From: JBGSTR01 sp963707135
GTDB lineage: Bacteria > Pseudomonadota > Gammaproteobacteria > Chromatiales > Chromatiaceae
Assembly: GCA_963707135.1 (NCBI GenBank)
Contig: CAVPOY010000044.1
Coordinates: forward strand, 186,001 to 250,000
DNA: 64,000 nucleotides
Direction of reading: 5' to 3'
In this document: positions 51,776 to 61,929 of the stretch, one piece after another
Layout of the letters: each line of letters starts with the position of its first letter
Numbering within the stretch: the stretch's first letter is position 1
Position numbers and translations under genes: made by a program
Notes under the pieces: generated by a model
Told to the model about the DNA's origin: nothing
Seen by the model: only the letters and a program-made list of their open reading frames with translations
The model's database searches: none

Positions 51776-54532
51776 TCAGCGCCGCGTCGCGAGACGCCGA
51801 CGCGAAAAGAGCTTTCGTGCCTCCTCGAGCCAGAGCACCGTGCTGGCGGCCGCCAGGATTTGGACGAGGGCCGCTCCGGGGATGGGAACCGTGTGGAACA
51901 GCTGATTCATCACCGGCGTGTAGACCACGGCCAGCTGCAGCAGCACGCCGAGGATGAGGCCGCCCAGCAGCCACCGGTTCCGCAGCAGCGCAAGGCTCAG
52001 CGCGGAGCGGGTCTCGGACTGGCAGTTCAATACGTTGAACCACTGGCAGGCGGCGAGCACGGTGAAGGTCTCGGTCTGCACCTGCGCATAGGGCAGCCCC
52101 TCGGAGAGCCTCCAGGCAAAATAGAGAAAGGTCGACATGGCCATCACGGGCGTCATCAGGGCCACCCGCTTCAGTAGCGCCCGGCTCAGCAGCGGCTCCC
52201 CGGAGCGGACCGGGCGCATCCGCATCTCGTCGCCCTCGAGGGGCTCCATGATCAGGTTTACGGTCACGGTTCCCTCGGTGACGATGTTGATCCAAAGGAT
52301 CTGCACCGCGGCGAGGGGCAAGGGGTAGCCGAGCAACAGCGCCGAGAGCAGGACGGTAATCTCGGCCATCGACGTGGAGAAGAGGTAGAGGATGACCTTC
52401 TTCACATTGCGATAGACGAGCCGGCCCTCCTCGACCGCATTCACGATGGTCGCGAAGTTGTCGTCGGTGATGACGATGTTCGCGGCGCCCTTTGCGACCT
52501 CGGTGCCGGTGATCCCCATCGCGACTCCCACGTCGGCGCGAGCCAACGCCGGGGCGTCGTTGACCCCGTCGCCGGTCATCGCGACGACCTCCCCCCGCGA
52601 CTGAAAGGCCTCGACGATTCGAAGCTTCTGAGCGGGATGTACGCGCGCGAACACCGCGATGTCGTCGAGACCGGCCCGCAGGTCCGGCTCCGGGATCGAC
52701 TCCAGCTCGCGACCGTCCACCGCGCGGTTCTCCGGGCGGGCCATGCCCAGCGCTCGTGCGATGGCCAATCCGGTCGCCTTGTGATCGCCGGTGACCATCA
52801 CCGGCCGGATACCCGCGCCCCGGCACGCGGTCACCGCGGCTCCAATCTCGTCGCGCGGCGGGTCCATCTGACCGATCAGGCCGAGCAGTACGGCCTGCCC
52901 GCGAAACTGCTCGAAGCCGTCCCCGACGCGGATCCCTCCCCGGGGGACCTCGGCGAGCGCGAGGACGCGCAGCGCCCTGTCGGCGAGCTCGTTGGCCGCC
53001 TCGGTCACCGCCTCGCGTTCACCCTCTCCGAGCACCGCGATGCCCGACGCCACCCGAGCCTGGCCACAGAGCCCGAGGACGGCCTCGGGGGCCCCCTTCA
53101 ACAGCACGCGACGCCCGCCCCCGACTTGCGCATGCTCGGTGGCCATCATCTTGTCGGCGGCATCGAACGGGATCTCCGCGCGCCGCGGCCAGAGCCGCTG
53201 CAGGGAGGCTAGGTCTATCTCCCCCTTGCGCGCGAGCGTCAACAGGGCCGCCTCGGTCGGGTCCCCCAGCGCACGCCAGCGGGTGTCACCCGAGTCCGGC
53301 GGGACCAACTGAGCGTCGTTGCAGAGGGCCGCTGCCTCCAGGAGCACTGAAATCCCGGGGTCCTGGCCAGTGGCGACGCCCGATGTCGCGGTGACAGCGC
53401 CTTCCGGCGAGTACCCGACGCCGGAGACCTCGAACGTTCGCTTATCGGGCAGCCATACGGCCGTCGCCGTCATCTCGTTGCGGGTCAGGGTGCCCGTCTT
53501 GTCCGAGCAGATGACCGTCGTGGAGCCCAGCGTCTCGACCGCGGCGAGCCGGCGCACGATGGCGCCGCGCGCGGCCATGCGCTGCATACCAACCGCCAGC
53601 GCGATAGTCATGGCGACCGGCAGCCCTTCCGGGACCATCGACACCATCTGGCTGATGGCCACCATGAAGATGTCCGCCGCGGGTATACCCCGAATCAGGC
53701 CGACGCCCATCACCGCGACGAACAGGGCGACGGCAGCCGTCACCAGGTAGCGCCCGAACTGGGCGATGCGCAGTTCCAGCGGTGTCTTCGGCGGCTCCGC
53801 CGCCTCGGTGAGCCGTGCGATCTGACCAACTTCCGTTGCGGCGCCGGTGGCGACCACCAGCGCCGTTCCGCGCCCGGATGTGATGTGGGTGCCTGAATAG
53901 ACCATGTTGCCGCGGTCGGCGAGCAGGGTGTCGGGCGGCAGCGGGTCCAGCTGTTTGCTGACCGGCAGGGACTCGCCGGTCAGCGCCGCCTCGGCCGCCG
54001 ACAGCGTACGCACCTCGAGCAGGCGCGCGTCCGCCCCCACGGCATCGCCGGCCGCCAGCAACAGAATATCGCCCGGCACCAGTGCCCCGGCATCGATCAT
54101 CAGCTCCCCGGCATCGCGCAAGACCCGAACCCTGTGCGCCGAGAGCCGGCGCAACGCGTCCATCGAACGCGCGGCGCGACCTTCCTGCAACCAGCCGATC
54201 AGCGCGTTGACGAACACGACGACCAGGATGACACCGGCGTCGCCCCGGTGACCCAACGCAAAGGCGAGCACCGCCGCGACGAACAGGAGGTAGATCAGCG
54301 GGCTCTGAAACTGGCGCAGGAATAGGGCGACGGCAGACACGCGCCGCCCCTCGGGCAAACGGTTCGGCCCGAACGACGCCAGCCGGCGTTCGACCTCGGC
54401 GGCATCCAGCCCGGTTTCGGGGTCGACCCCCAGGACATCGGCGGCATCCCCGGCACTGAGCGCGTGCCATTGCCTCGGTTCGGGCTCTGAACCGACCCTG
54501 CCGGCGGTGTCGTTAGGGTGAATTAAGCTCAT
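51776..54532 (-). CDS. P2-type cation-transporting ATPase (calcium-pump-like)
   Basis: 918 residues from ATG 54532; a start 8 codons earlier is possible. An N-terminal cation ATPase domain (LSAGDAADVLGVDPETGLDAAEVERRLASFGPNRLPEG) precedes ten membrane helices. Helix 4 holds VPEGLPVAMTIALAVG, the PEGL site of P2 pumps. DKTGTLTRNEMT, KGAPE, MTGDGVNDAPAL and the C-terminal cation ATPase domain are all present. It probably exports Ca2+ or a related cation. It is single, between an Usp gene and an SRPBCC gene. Confidence 0.93.
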   Translation of the reverse strand: MSLIHPNDTAGRVGSEPEPRQWHALSAGDAADVLGVDPETGLDAAEVERRLASFGPNRLPEGRRVSAVALFLRQFQSPLIYLLFVAAVLAFALGHRGDAGVILVVVFVNALIGWLQEGRAARSMDALRRLSAHRVRVLRDAGELMIDAGALVPGDILLLAAGDAVGADARLLEVRTLSAAEAALTGESLPVSKQLDPLPPDTLLADRGNMVYSGTHITSGRGTALVVATGAATEVGQIARLTEAAEPPKTPLELRIAQFGRYLVTAAVALFVAVMGVGLIRGIPAADIFMVAISQMVSMVPEGLPVAMTIALAVGMQRMAARGAIVRRLAAVETLGSTTVICSDKTGTLTRNEMTATAVWLPDKRTFEVSGVGYSPEGAVTATSGVATGQDPGISVLLEAAALCNDAQLVPPDSGDTRWRALGDPTEAALLTLARKGEIDLASLQRLWPRRAEIPFDAADKMMATEHAQVGGGRRVLLKGAPEAVLGLCGQARVASGIAVLGEGEREAVTEAANELADRALRVLALAEVPRGGIRVGDGFEQFRGQAVLLGLIGQMDPPRDEIGAAVTACRGAGIRPVMVTGDHKATGLAIARALGMARPENRAVDGRELESIPEPDLRAGLDDIAVFARVHPAQKLRIVEAFQSRGEVVAMTGDGVNDAPALARADVGVAMGITGTEVAKGAANIVITDDNFATIVNAVEEGRLVYRNVKKVILYLFSTSMAEITVLLSALLLGYPLPLAAVQILWINIVTEGTVTVNLIMEPLEGDEMRMRPVRSGEPLLSRALLKRVALMTPVMAMSTFLYFAWRLSEGLPYAQVQTETFTVLAACQWFNVLNCQSETRSALSLALLRNRWLLGGLILGVLLQLAVVYTPVMNQLFHTVPIPGAALVQILAAASTVLWLEEARKLFSRRRLATRR

Positions 54533-54642
54533 AGGGTTCGCTGGACGACCGGCCACCGGGAATCAGGCTCCAGCGGATGGGTCCATCTATCGACGAGCGT
54601 ATAAACCGTCACGGCCAGGCGCCAGCCGATCGACCGCTGGAC

Positions 54643-55107
54643 TCAAGCCCGATCCGACAGCCCTTCGGTGAGCTCGGCCTCGACGAGGGTCCTGATGTTC
54701 TCCACTACCCGTTCGGCCGATTCCTGGGCCACGGTTCGGATCAGCTTCTCGAACGGCCGCATCAGCAACCCAAGCCGAGAGAGTTCGAAGTCAAACGTCA
54801 GGCGCGTCGACGCCGCGTCGTCATCGAGCCGATAGCTGACGCGGAAAGGGTCCGAGACGCCCTGGAACTCGAGCCGCTTCCCGCGCTCGAACTGGCTCAC
54901 CCGGAACGTCGACTCGGTCCGCCGTCCGCGATCGACCCGGACCTGCCTGGCAGTCGTGCCAAGCCTCACGGGCCCGTCGGACAGCGGCTGCAGCGAAACG
55001 ACCTCCGGCGACCACCGCCTGTAATTCCTGAAGAAGTCCACGGCGATGAACTCGAAGACCCGGTCCGCCGGACTCCTTATCAGCGCGCTGGCTCGTGCTC
55101 TGACCAT
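54643..55107 (-). CDS. SRPBCC-family protein (polyketide cyclase/START-like)
   Basis: 154 residues from ATG 55107, which has AGGGAGA before it; the longer frame is rejected. The fold starts ASALIRSPADRVFEFIAVDFFRNYRRWSPEVVSLQPL and ends with an amphipathic helix (LIRTVAQESAERVVENIRTLVEAEL), the SRPBCC helix-grip pattern. These bind hydrophobic ligands. Partner and ligand are unknown. Confidence 0.8.
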   Translation of the reverse strand: MVRARASALIRSPADRVFEFIAVDFFRNYRRWSPEVVSLQPLSDGPVRLGTTARQVRVDRGRRTESTFRVSQFERGKRLEFQGVSDPFRVSYRLDDDAASTRLTFDFELSRLGLLMRPFEKLIRTVAQESAERVVENIRTLVEAELTEGLSDRA

Positions 55108-55875
55108 GAGTCTCCCTGCGCCGACGGCGCCGCCTACCACTCTGCCCAACCCTGCAACCGAAACGCGCCGCCGATGCGAGATGCCGGCTATGGACTGTCT
55201 CACTGCGGTGCGCGGCGCCTTGGCCTGGCATGCCGGGTTCGCCCCCCACCCCGGAGCCGTCTGGAATAGGCCGGCGGTTAAGCTATCGGAATTCGGGGGG
55301 AGCGGCAATGAGCCACGGATCGGATTCGATCGGTGCCGGCGAAGGGACCGGACCGGCTGGGCGGTACTGCGGGGGGCGAAGTGGTTGCGCGACCAGAATG
55401 CAGCCGATCGAGATCGCGCGGCGCCGGACATTCGAGCGGCGAGACCCGTTCTGTAGTTCTCCCCGCGATCCGGACTGGCCGTGCAGGGCGGCCAAAAAGG
55501 GAGGAATCGCGGTCAATACTGGCTTTCGAGCGCGACCACGAAAACGGAGGCAGATATACCCGCCGTCGCGGACAACGCCCATTTGAGCCGATTTAAACCG
55601 GAAATATTCATCGACCAACCCTCCAACGTGCAACTCGTAAATCGAACCCTGGACACCGATCGTCTCTATCCGCAAAGCATTCCGAATGTACGCTATGAAT
55701 GTTTTGTTCCGCACCAGAACAGTCAAGATTCTCCTGGCATCCAGAAAATGTGGGAATCCCTGGAGCTATAGGCCTCGCGCAATCATGGCGCCGACCACGA
55801 CACCCGCTTCCAAGACGGCCGACAATGGCACCGGGGGCGGCCTCCGCGAAGGCCGCGGCAAGACATGGCCAAACG
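55108..55875. other. Region without supported gene
   Basis: About 770 bases. A frame from ATG 55308 has a purine-rich site (GGGGGGAGCGGCA) but reads as low-complexity RG-rich sequence. A minus frame (55283-55726) shows no family motifs. The middle part (55590-55770) is A+T-richer. Nothing is recognised. Confidence 0.5.
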
Positions 55876-56475
55876 TCAGCCTCGCTGGCCGACCAGCATG
55901 GCGACGTCGCGGGTTCCGAGCGTCGTATCGCCGGTAAAGCCCTCTTCGCGATAGGCCCGGACGATCAGGTCAGGAAACAGGTGCAGCAGTTCGTTGGGGG
56001 CGAGCCGGAACTCCGGGTCCGCGGGTCCGCAATCGGTGACGGACTCCCGGGTGAAGGTCTGGTAGAAGAGCAGGCCGCCGGGACGCAGCGCGGCGCCGAG
56101 CGCCGGGGCCAGCGCGCGGTCCAGAAAATGAGTCACGACAACGACGTCGAACGACTCGGGGGCTGGCGGGTCCAGGCAAATATCTCTGACCGCGGCATCG
56201 AGGAGAAGCCCGCCCTCGGCCGCCCAGCCGGTGAGCCGCTCGATGGCCACCGGGGACAGGTCCCAGGCGCTGACCGCGAGGCCCCGCCCTGCAAGCGCCA
56301 GGGCGTTGCCGCCCAGACCGCAGGCGGCGTCCAACGCATGGCCGCGTGCGGGCAGCAGGTGAAGGTTTTCCCGAAGGACCCGCGCGGGCTCCGAAGGACC
56401 CTCGGCGTCGCGGTAACGCTGGTCCCACTTGCGGCGAAGGGCCTCCGTGGCGTCGTCCGCCGCGCCCGCGCTCAC
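55876..56475 (-). CDS. Class I SAM-dependent methyltransferase (TehB-like)
   Basis: 199 residues. The SAM site is ALDAACGLGGNALALAGRGLAVSAWDLSPVAIERL, with the acidic ribose contact WDLS, and motif IV DVVVVTHFLDR. GGLLFYQTF follows, as in TehB/thiopurine-type enzymes. GTG 56475 overlaps the metZ stop (GTGA). The substrate is unknown; TehB-like enzymes often act on tellurite or thiols. Confidence 0.82.
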   Translation of the reverse strand: MSAGAADDATEALRRKWDQRYRDAEGPSEPARVLRENLHLLPARGHALDAACGLGGNALALAGRGLAVSAWDLSPVAIERLTGWAAEGGLLLDAAVRDICLDPPAPESFDVVVVTHFLDRALAPALGAALRPGGLLFYQTFTRESVTDCGPADPEFRLAPNELLHLFPDLIVRAYREEGFTGDTTLGTRDVAMLVGQRG

Positions 56476-57746
56476 GTGCCGGCCAGTCCCCGAGACAGAT
56501 CGGCCGCGATGTCAGCCACATCCTCCAGCCCGACGGCGACCCGGACCAGACCCTCCCCGATGCCCGCCGCGGCGCGCTCCTCGGGCGTCAGTCGGCCGTG
56601 GGTCGTGGTCGCCGGGTGGGTAATCGTCGTCTTGGTGTCGCCGAGGTTTGCCGTGATCGACAGCATCCGGGTGGCGTCGATGACCCGCCACGCGCCGGCC
56701 CTGCCGCCGGCGACATCGAAGGCGACGATGCCGCCCCCGGTGCGCTGCTGGTGGCCGATCAGCCGGTGCTGAGGGTGATCGGGCAGACCCGGGTAGTAGA
56801 CTCGTTCGACCGCCGGCTGCCCCAGCAGCCAGTCGGCCAACTCGGCGGCGGCCCGGGCATGAGCCAGCATCCGCAGCTCCAGGGTCTCCAGGCCCTTCAG
56901 AAACACCCAGGCATTGAACGGGCTCAGGGTCGGACCGGCGGTGCGCAGCACGCCGAACACCTCCTCGCCCACCAGCTTGCGGTCGCCGACGACCGCGCCG
57001 CCGACGCAGCGCCCCTGCCCATCGAGGTACTTGGTCGCGGAGTGGACCACGATGTCGGCGCCCAGCTCGAGCGGGCGCTGCAGGGCCGGGGTGCAGAAAC
57101 AGTTGTCGACGGCCAGCAGGCAACCGTTCCGGTGGGCAATGTCGGCCAGCGCGCGCAGGTCCGCCATCTCGGTCAGCGGGTTGGACGGCGTCTCGCAGAA
57201 CAGGAGCCGTGTGTCCGGGCGGATCGCCGCCTCCCAGGCCTGCAGGTCACTGAGCGGGACATAGCTGGTAGCAATGCCGAAGCGCGACAGGTACTTGTTG
57301 AACAGCACGGTCGTGCTGCCGAAGATACTGCGCGAGGAGAGGATGTGATCGCCGGACTTCAACAGACCCATGCAGAGGGCGAGGATCGCCGCCATGCCCG
57401 ATGCGGTGGCCACGCCGCACTCGGCTCCCTCCAGCGCGGCCAGCCTTTCCTCGAAGGCACGGACGGTGGGGTTCGTGAACCGCGAATAGATATTGCCCGC
57501 CAAGTCTCCGGCGAAGCGCCCCGCGGCCTCGGCCGCACTCCCGAAGACGAAGCTCGAGGTGGTGAAGATCGGCTCGCAGTGCTCGCCCTCGCCGGTTCGA
57601 TGATGGCCGGTGCGCACCGCACGCGTCGCGAAGCCGGACCACGAGGACGCTATCGGTGCGCCTTCGTCGCCCGGCGGTCCCTCAGGAGGAGTTGTGGAGT
57701 CCAATGACGGTCTCGCCGTGGCGGGCACGGCTCTCCATGGCGCCAT
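56472..57746 (-). CDS. metZ: O-succinylhomoserine sulfhydrylase
   Basis: 424 residues of the Cys/Met-metabolism PLP family: GEHCEPIFTTSSFVFGSAAEAAGRFAG near the start, YSRFTNPTVRAFEERLAALEGAE, and the PLP lysine in DIVVHSATKYLDGQGRCVGG. SITANLGDTKTTITHPATTTHGRL is the C-terminal substrate region. The enzyme makes homocysteine from O-succinylhomoserine and sulfide. The start at 57746 overlaps purF by 65 bases and may lie later. metZ next to purF is a known gammaproteobacterial order. Confidence 0.92.
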   Translation of the reverse strand: MAPWRAVPATARPSLDSTTPPEGPPGDEGAPIASSWSGFATRAVRTGHHRTGEGEHCEPIFTTSSFVFGSAAEAAGRFAGDLAGNIYSRFTNPTVRAFEERLAALEGAECGVATASGMAAILALCMGLLKSGDHILSSRSIFGSTTVLFNKYLSRFGIATSYVPLSDLQAWEAAIRPDTRLLFCETPSNPLTEMADLRALADIAHRNGCLLAVDNCFCTPALQRPLELGADIVVHSATKYLDGQGRCVGGAVVGDRKLVGEEVFGVLRTAGPTLSPFNAWVFLKGLETLELRMLAHARAAAELADWLLGQPAVERVYYPGLPDHPQHRLIGHQQRTGGGIVAFDVAGGRAGAWRVIDATRMLSITANLGDTKTTITHPATTTHGRLTPEERAAAGIGEGLVRVAVGLEDVADIAADLSRGLAGT

Positions 57747-59196
57747 CGTTGCGGGCCGCCTCCAGGTGCTTCAGATAATCGTGTGTGACATCACCGGTCA
57801 CATAGTCGCCGTCGAACACCGACGCCTCGAACCGGTCCACCTGGCTCTTGCCCTTCTTCTGAACGGCCTGGATCAGGTCCGGGAGGTCCTGGAATATGAG
57901 CCCGTCGGCGCCAAGCAGGGCCGCGACCTCCTCGTCCGTGCGCCCGTAGGCGATCAGTTCGCTGGCGGCCGGCATGTCGATGCCGTAGACGTTCGGGAAG
58001 CGCACCGGGGGCGCCGCCGAGGCGAAGTAGACCCTGTTCGCACCCGCATCCCGCGCCATCTGGATGATCTGCTGGGACGTGGTTCCGCGCACGATCGAAT
58101 CGTCCACCAGCAGCACGTTCTTCCGGCGGAACTCCAGGTCGATGGCGTTCAGCTTCTGGCGCACGGATTTCTGCCGCACCTTCTGCCCCGGCATGATGAA
58201 AGTGCGGCCGATGTAGCGGTTCTTGATGAAACCCTCCGCGTAAGGGATGCCAAGCTGGTTCGCAAGCTGCAGCGCGGCGGTTCGGCTGGTATCCGGAATT
58301 GGAATCACCACGTCGATGCCGTGCGCCGGCCACTCCCGCTTGATCTTGAACGCGAGCCGCTTGCCCATCCGCGAGCGGGCCTTGTGTACCGAAATGTTGT
58401 CGATGATCGAGTCCGGCCGGGCGAAGTAGACGAACTCGAACAGACAGGGCGACAGCACCGGCGTCGCCGCGCACTGGCGGGTAAAAAGCTGGCCGTCGAC
58501 GCTGATGAAGACCGCCTCCCCGGGGGCCACGTCGGCGATGAGGGTGAAGCCGAGGGTGTCCAGGGCCACGCTCTCGGAGGCGATCAGGTACTCGGTCCCG
58601 TCCTCGGTCTCCCGGCGGCCGTAGACGATGGGACGGATCCCGTACGGATCACGGAACCCGAATATGCCGAACCCGGGGATCATGGCCACCGCCGCGTAGC
58701 CGCCCCGGCATCGGCGGTGCACACCCGCCACGGCGCGGAAGATGTCCTGCTCGTCGATGCGCAGCTTGCCCTGGATCTGCAACTCGTGGGCGAAGACGTT
58801 GAGCAGGATCTCCGAGTCCGATTCGGTGTTGATGTGGCGCAAGTCGTCGACGAAGAGGTCGCGCTTCAGGTCCTCGGCGTTGGTGAGATTGCCGTTGTGG
58901 GCCAGGACGATGCCGTACGGGGAGTTGACATAGAAGGGCTGCGCCTCGGCGGAACTCGACGCCCCGGCGGTCGGGTAGCGCACGTGGCCCACGCCCATGT
59001 TCCCGCGCAGCTGGATCATGTTGCGGGTACGGAAGACGTCCCGGACCAGTCCGTTGTCCTTACGCAAATGCAGCTTCTCGCCCTCGCCGGTCACGATTCC
59101 GGCCGCGTCCTGGCCCCGATGCTGGAGCACCAGAAGGGCGTCGTAGAGGGACTGATTGACGGGGCTCTTGCCGACAATTCCGACAATGCCGCACAT
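57682..59196 (-). CDS. purF: Amidophosphoribosyltransferase
   Basis: 504 residues. The N-terminal nucleophile C2 lies in MCGIVGIVG, then QHRGQDAAGI, GHVRYPTAG, and NSPYGIVLAHNGNLTNA of the glutaminase domain. The phosphoribosyltransferase half has NVLLVDDSIVRGTTSQQIIQMARDAGA, the PRPP site. It catalyses the first step of purine synthesis. cvpA lies just upstream, the usual pair. Confidence 0.97.
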   Translation of the reverse strand: MCGIVGIVGKSPVNQSLYDALLVLQHRGQDAAGIVTGEGEKLHLRKDNGLVRDVFRTRNMIQLRGNMGVGHVRYPTAGASSSAEAQPFYVNSPYGIVLAHNGNLTNAEDLKRDLFVDDLRHINTESDSEILLNVFAHELQIQGKLRIDEQDIFRAVAGVHRRCRGGYAAVAMIPGFGIFGFRDPYGIRPIVYGRRETEDGTEYLIASESVALDTLGFTLIADVAPGEAVFISVDGQLFTRQCAATPVLSPCLFEFVYFARPDSIIDNISVHKARSRMGKRLAFKIKREWPAHGIDVVIPIPDTSRTAALQLANQLGIPYAEGFIKNRYIGRTFIMPGQKVRQKSVRQKLNAIDLEFRRKNVLLVDDSIVRGTTSQQIIQMARDAGANRVYFASAAPPVRFPNVYGIDMPAASELIAYGRTDEEVAALLGADGLIFQDLPDLIQAVQKKGKSQVDRFEASVFDGDYVTGDVTHDYLKHLEAARNDGAMESRARHGETVIGLHNSS

Positions 59197-59298
59197 GGGG
59201 ACCTCGCTCCGGCACCGCCCGATCTGTCGGCGCCGATATAGAGAATGCGCAAGCTAACCCAGGCCGCCTCCGCCGCGCAAAGAACGGGGCTGCTACCG

Positions 59299-59790
59299 CT
59301 ACAACTTCTTGAGCTGGGTCTGAACCTCCTCAGGAACCAGGCTCAGCACCCAGTCCGCTACCGACTGGAAGCGAACGATCAGCTGAGACTCCTGCCACCA
59401 GGGATCCTCGGGCATCGGCGTCAGCGCGGCCAGGAAGACGACCATGGCGACCAGCACCACGCCGCGCGCCCCGCCGAACACCAGGCCTAGGACCCGATCG
59501 GTACCCGTTAGCCCCGTCTTGTCGACGAGGGACGTCAGCAGCCAGCCAACGACGGCGCCCAGGATCAGGACCAGAAGGACGAGCAGGACGAAGGCAACCG
59601 CGAGTCGCACCGTCGGCTGGTCGATATGCGGGGTCAGCATCTCGGCGACCTGCCCGTGATACCTCCAGCCGACCACCAACGCCGACACCCAGACCAGCAG
59701 CGAAATCAGCTCGCGGATCAACCCGCGACCGAACCCGACCAGCGCGGACAGCAGAATGACGCCGATGATGACGTAATCGACCCAGTTCAT
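59299..59790 (-). CDS. cvpA: CvpA family membrane protein
   Basis: 163 residues with four membrane helices: NWVDYVIIGVILLSALVGFGRGLIRELISLL at the start is the CvpA hallmark. GWLLTSLVDKTGLTGTDRVLGLVFGGARGVVLV follows. CvpA proteins are inner-membrane proteins needed for colicin V output and envelope homeostasis. It lies 102 bases upstream of purF. Confidence 0.93.
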   Translation of the reverse strand: MNWVDYVIIGVILLSALVGFGRGLIRELISLLVWVSALVVGWRYHGQVAEMLTPHIDQPTVRLAVAFVLLVLLVLILGAVVGWLLTSLVDKTGLTGTDRVLGLVFGGARGVVLVAMVVFLAALTPMPEDPWWQESQLIVRFQSVADWVLSLVPEEVQTQLKKL

Positions 59791-59908
59791 GAGGGCTCCC
59801 GTGCGTTAGCGGCCGCGCCCGCGGCAAATTGTGCGCAATTGTTCCATCGACGGAACCTTCTCGTTCCCCCGCTCGACGTGGCCCGAGGCGACAGGGTCGT
59901 CATCCGGG

Positions 59909-60547
59909 TCAGGGGTAGCTCTGAACGAGGGTATCGAGCTTGTGTTGCTCGCGAAGCCGCGCGGCGGTTCGCTCGGCGCGGGCGCGGTCGATCTCCGGGC
60001 CGACCCGGACGCGATAGTAAAGCTTGCCGTTGACCTGCGCCTTCTCGACGAAGGCCGAGAAGCCGCTGCCCCGCAGTTTTCCTTCCAGCGCGGCGGCGCT
60101 CTCGGGCGTCCCGAGGCTGGCGACCTGGACCACCCAGGAGGGCATGCCGTCGCTCGGCGCCATCGGCGGAGGGGCCTGAGGCGTCACCGGCGGCGGCGTG
60201 GGCTTGGCCGTGCTCGGCCGCGCAACCGATTTGGCTGGAGCGGGCACGTCCGGTGTCGGCCCGGTCTCGGCCACGGGCGCGGACCCCGGCTCGTCTCCAA
60301 CCGGCAGATCCAGCAGCTCGCTGTCGACTGGCGAGCCGTCCCCCAAGGCGCCCACCCCGGAATCCGACGGCTCGATGAAGACCTCCGCCTTACGGCTCTC
60401 CTCGAAGACTGGCGCCACGGGAATGGTCTCCTGTATCGGCGGCAGCGGGTCCAGGGACTCCTTCTCGAACAGCATGGGCACAAAGACCACCGCCAGCGCG
60501 ACAATGACGACCGCGCCGGCCAACCGCCTCTTTGCTCCTTCTCGCAT
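59909..60547 (-). CDS. dedD: SPOR-domain protein (DedD-like)
   Basis: 212 residues from ATG 60547 with GAGG before it; the longer frame is rejected. One membrane helix (RRLAGAVVIVALAVVFVPMLFE), a Pro-rich linker (about 40-130), then a SPOR domain (WVVQVASLGTPESAAALEGKLRGSGFSAFVEK). SPOR domains bind denuded peptidoglycan at the division site. DedD between folC and cvpA is the standard order. Confidence 0.93.
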   Translation of the reverse strand: MREGAKRRLAGAVVIVALAVVFVPMLFEKESLDPLPPIQETIPVAPVFEESRKAEVFIEPSDSGVGALGDGSPVDSELLDLPVGDEPGSAPVAETGPTPDVPAPAKSVARPSTAKPTPPPVTPQAPPPMAPSDGMPSWVVQVASLGTPESAAALEGKLRGSGFSAFVEKAQVNGKLYYRVRVGPEIDRARAERTAARLREQHKLDTLVQSYP

Positions 60548-60581
60548 GATCCTCACCGGGTGAAAATTCGCCCCGGAAAGC

Positions 60582-61886
60582 CTACCGGGGATCAGGGGGG
60601 AACAGTATAGCAGCAGCGCAACCGCTGCCGGCATGCCGCAGGCCCTCCCCGACGGTGGTGAACGATCCGAAGACCAGGATGCAGTCGCCCGGCTCGGCCG
60701 CCGCGCAGGCGGCCGCTATAGCCGAGGGGACGTCCGGCGCCGTTCTCACGGCGGCATCGCCCAGAACCGGGTCGAGGCGGGCCGCAAGCTCGCCGGTCGG
60801 CATCGCCCTGGGGTCATCGCTGCTGGTCAGATACCAGTCCCGCACCAGGGGAAGGAGCGGCGTCGCGATCGCCTCCGGTTCCTTGTCCTTGAGGACCGCC
60901 AGCACCGCCCGCCGCCGACCCGGGCAGCCCAGCACGCGGAGGTTCCCGGCCAGCGCCTCGGCCGCGTCGCCGTTGTGGGCCACATCGAAGACCAGAGTTA
61001 CTTCGCCCGGGACAACCTGAAACCGGCCTTGCAGCCGGGCGCGCTGGAGCCCGACCCGGATCGCGTTGACCGGCACCGGCAACCGGTCGCGCAGGCAGTT
61101 GAGCGCAGCGATGGCGGCGGCGGCGTTCTGGGTCTGGAAGGGGCCGCGGAGCGCCGGAAGCGGCAGCGCCAGGCGCTCGCCGGCGGGTCCGACCCAGGTC
61201 CAGCCGCCGACCGCCGTCTCGGCCTGGATCTCGCGGCCGAGCTGCAGCACCCGGCTCCCGCGGTTCATGGCCTCCTGGCGCAGCCGGGGCGGCGCGTCCG
61301 GCTGGCCGATGACGGCCGGCCGCCGGGCACGGAAGATGCCGGCCTTCTCGAAGGCGATGGCCTCCAGGTCTTCGCCGAGCCAGTCGGTGTGGTCGCGCGC
61401 TATCCGGGTGACTACCGAGACATCGGCGTCGATGAGGTTGACCGCATCGAGCCGCCCGCCGAGCCCGACCTCCAGGATCGCGAGATCGGGCGCCGCCCGC
61501 GCGAACAGGTCCAGCGCCGCCAGCGTACCGAACTCGAAGTAGGTCAGCGGGGTGTCTCCCCGCGCCTGCTCGACCCGCTCGAAGGCCTCGCACAGGGCCT
61601 CGTCGCCCACCGGCTCGGCGCCGACGCGGACGCGCTCGTTGTAACGTTGCACGTGGGGTGAGGTGTAGCAGGCGGTGCGGTAACCGGCGGCCTCGGCGAT
61701 GGCCTCGATCATCGCCGCGCAGGACCCCTTGCCGTTGGTCCCCCCGACGGTGATCACCCGAAACGGAAGCAACCCGGGGCCCAGCCGGGACCAGACCTGG
61801 TAGACCCGGTCGAGGCCCAGCTCCATGCGCCGCGGGTTGAGCCCGGTCTGCCAGTCCAGCCAGGCGTCCAGGTTGTCGAAGCGCAT
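60582..61886 (-). CDS. folC: Bifunctional folylpolyglutamate/dihydrofolate synthase
   Basis: 434 residues of the Mur-ligase type: P-loop VGGTNGKGSCAAMIEAI, SPHVQRYNERVRVG, GLGGRLDAVNLIDADVSVVTRIARDHTDWLG, and VFDVAHNGDAAEAL. It adds glutamate to folates and makes dihydrofolate from dihydropteroate. Start ATG 61886. It sits between accD and dedD, same strand. Confidence 0.96.
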   Translation of the reverse strand: MRFDNLDAWLDWQTGLNPRRMELGLDRVYQVWSRLGPGLLPFRVITVGGTNGKGSCAAMIEAIAEAAGYRTACYTSPHVQRYNERVRVGAEPVGDEALCEAFERVEQARGDTPLTYFEFGTLAALDLFARAAPDLAILEVGLGGRLDAVNLIDADVSVVTRIARDHTDWLGEDLEAIAFEKAGIFRARRPAVIGQPDAPPRLRQEAMNRGSRVLQLGREIQAETAVGGWTWVGPAGERLALPLPALRGPFQTQNAAAAIAALNCLRDRLPVPVNAIRVGLQRARLQGRFQVVPGEVTLVFDVAHNGDAAEALAGNLRVLGCPGRRRAVLAVLKDKEPEAIATPLLPLVRDWYLTSSDDPRAMPTGELAARLDPVLGDAAVRTAPDVPSAIAAACAAAEPGDCILVFGSFTTVGEGLRHAGSGCAAAILFPPDPR

Positions 61887-61929
61887 CGGTCGGCTCGCGC
61901 GAGTCCGGCGGCGGCCGCGCTATCGGCGG

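Noticed and set aside
57610..59241. 543-residue frame opposite purF
   Set aside because: Mirror of the purF codons; no ribosome site or family pattern.
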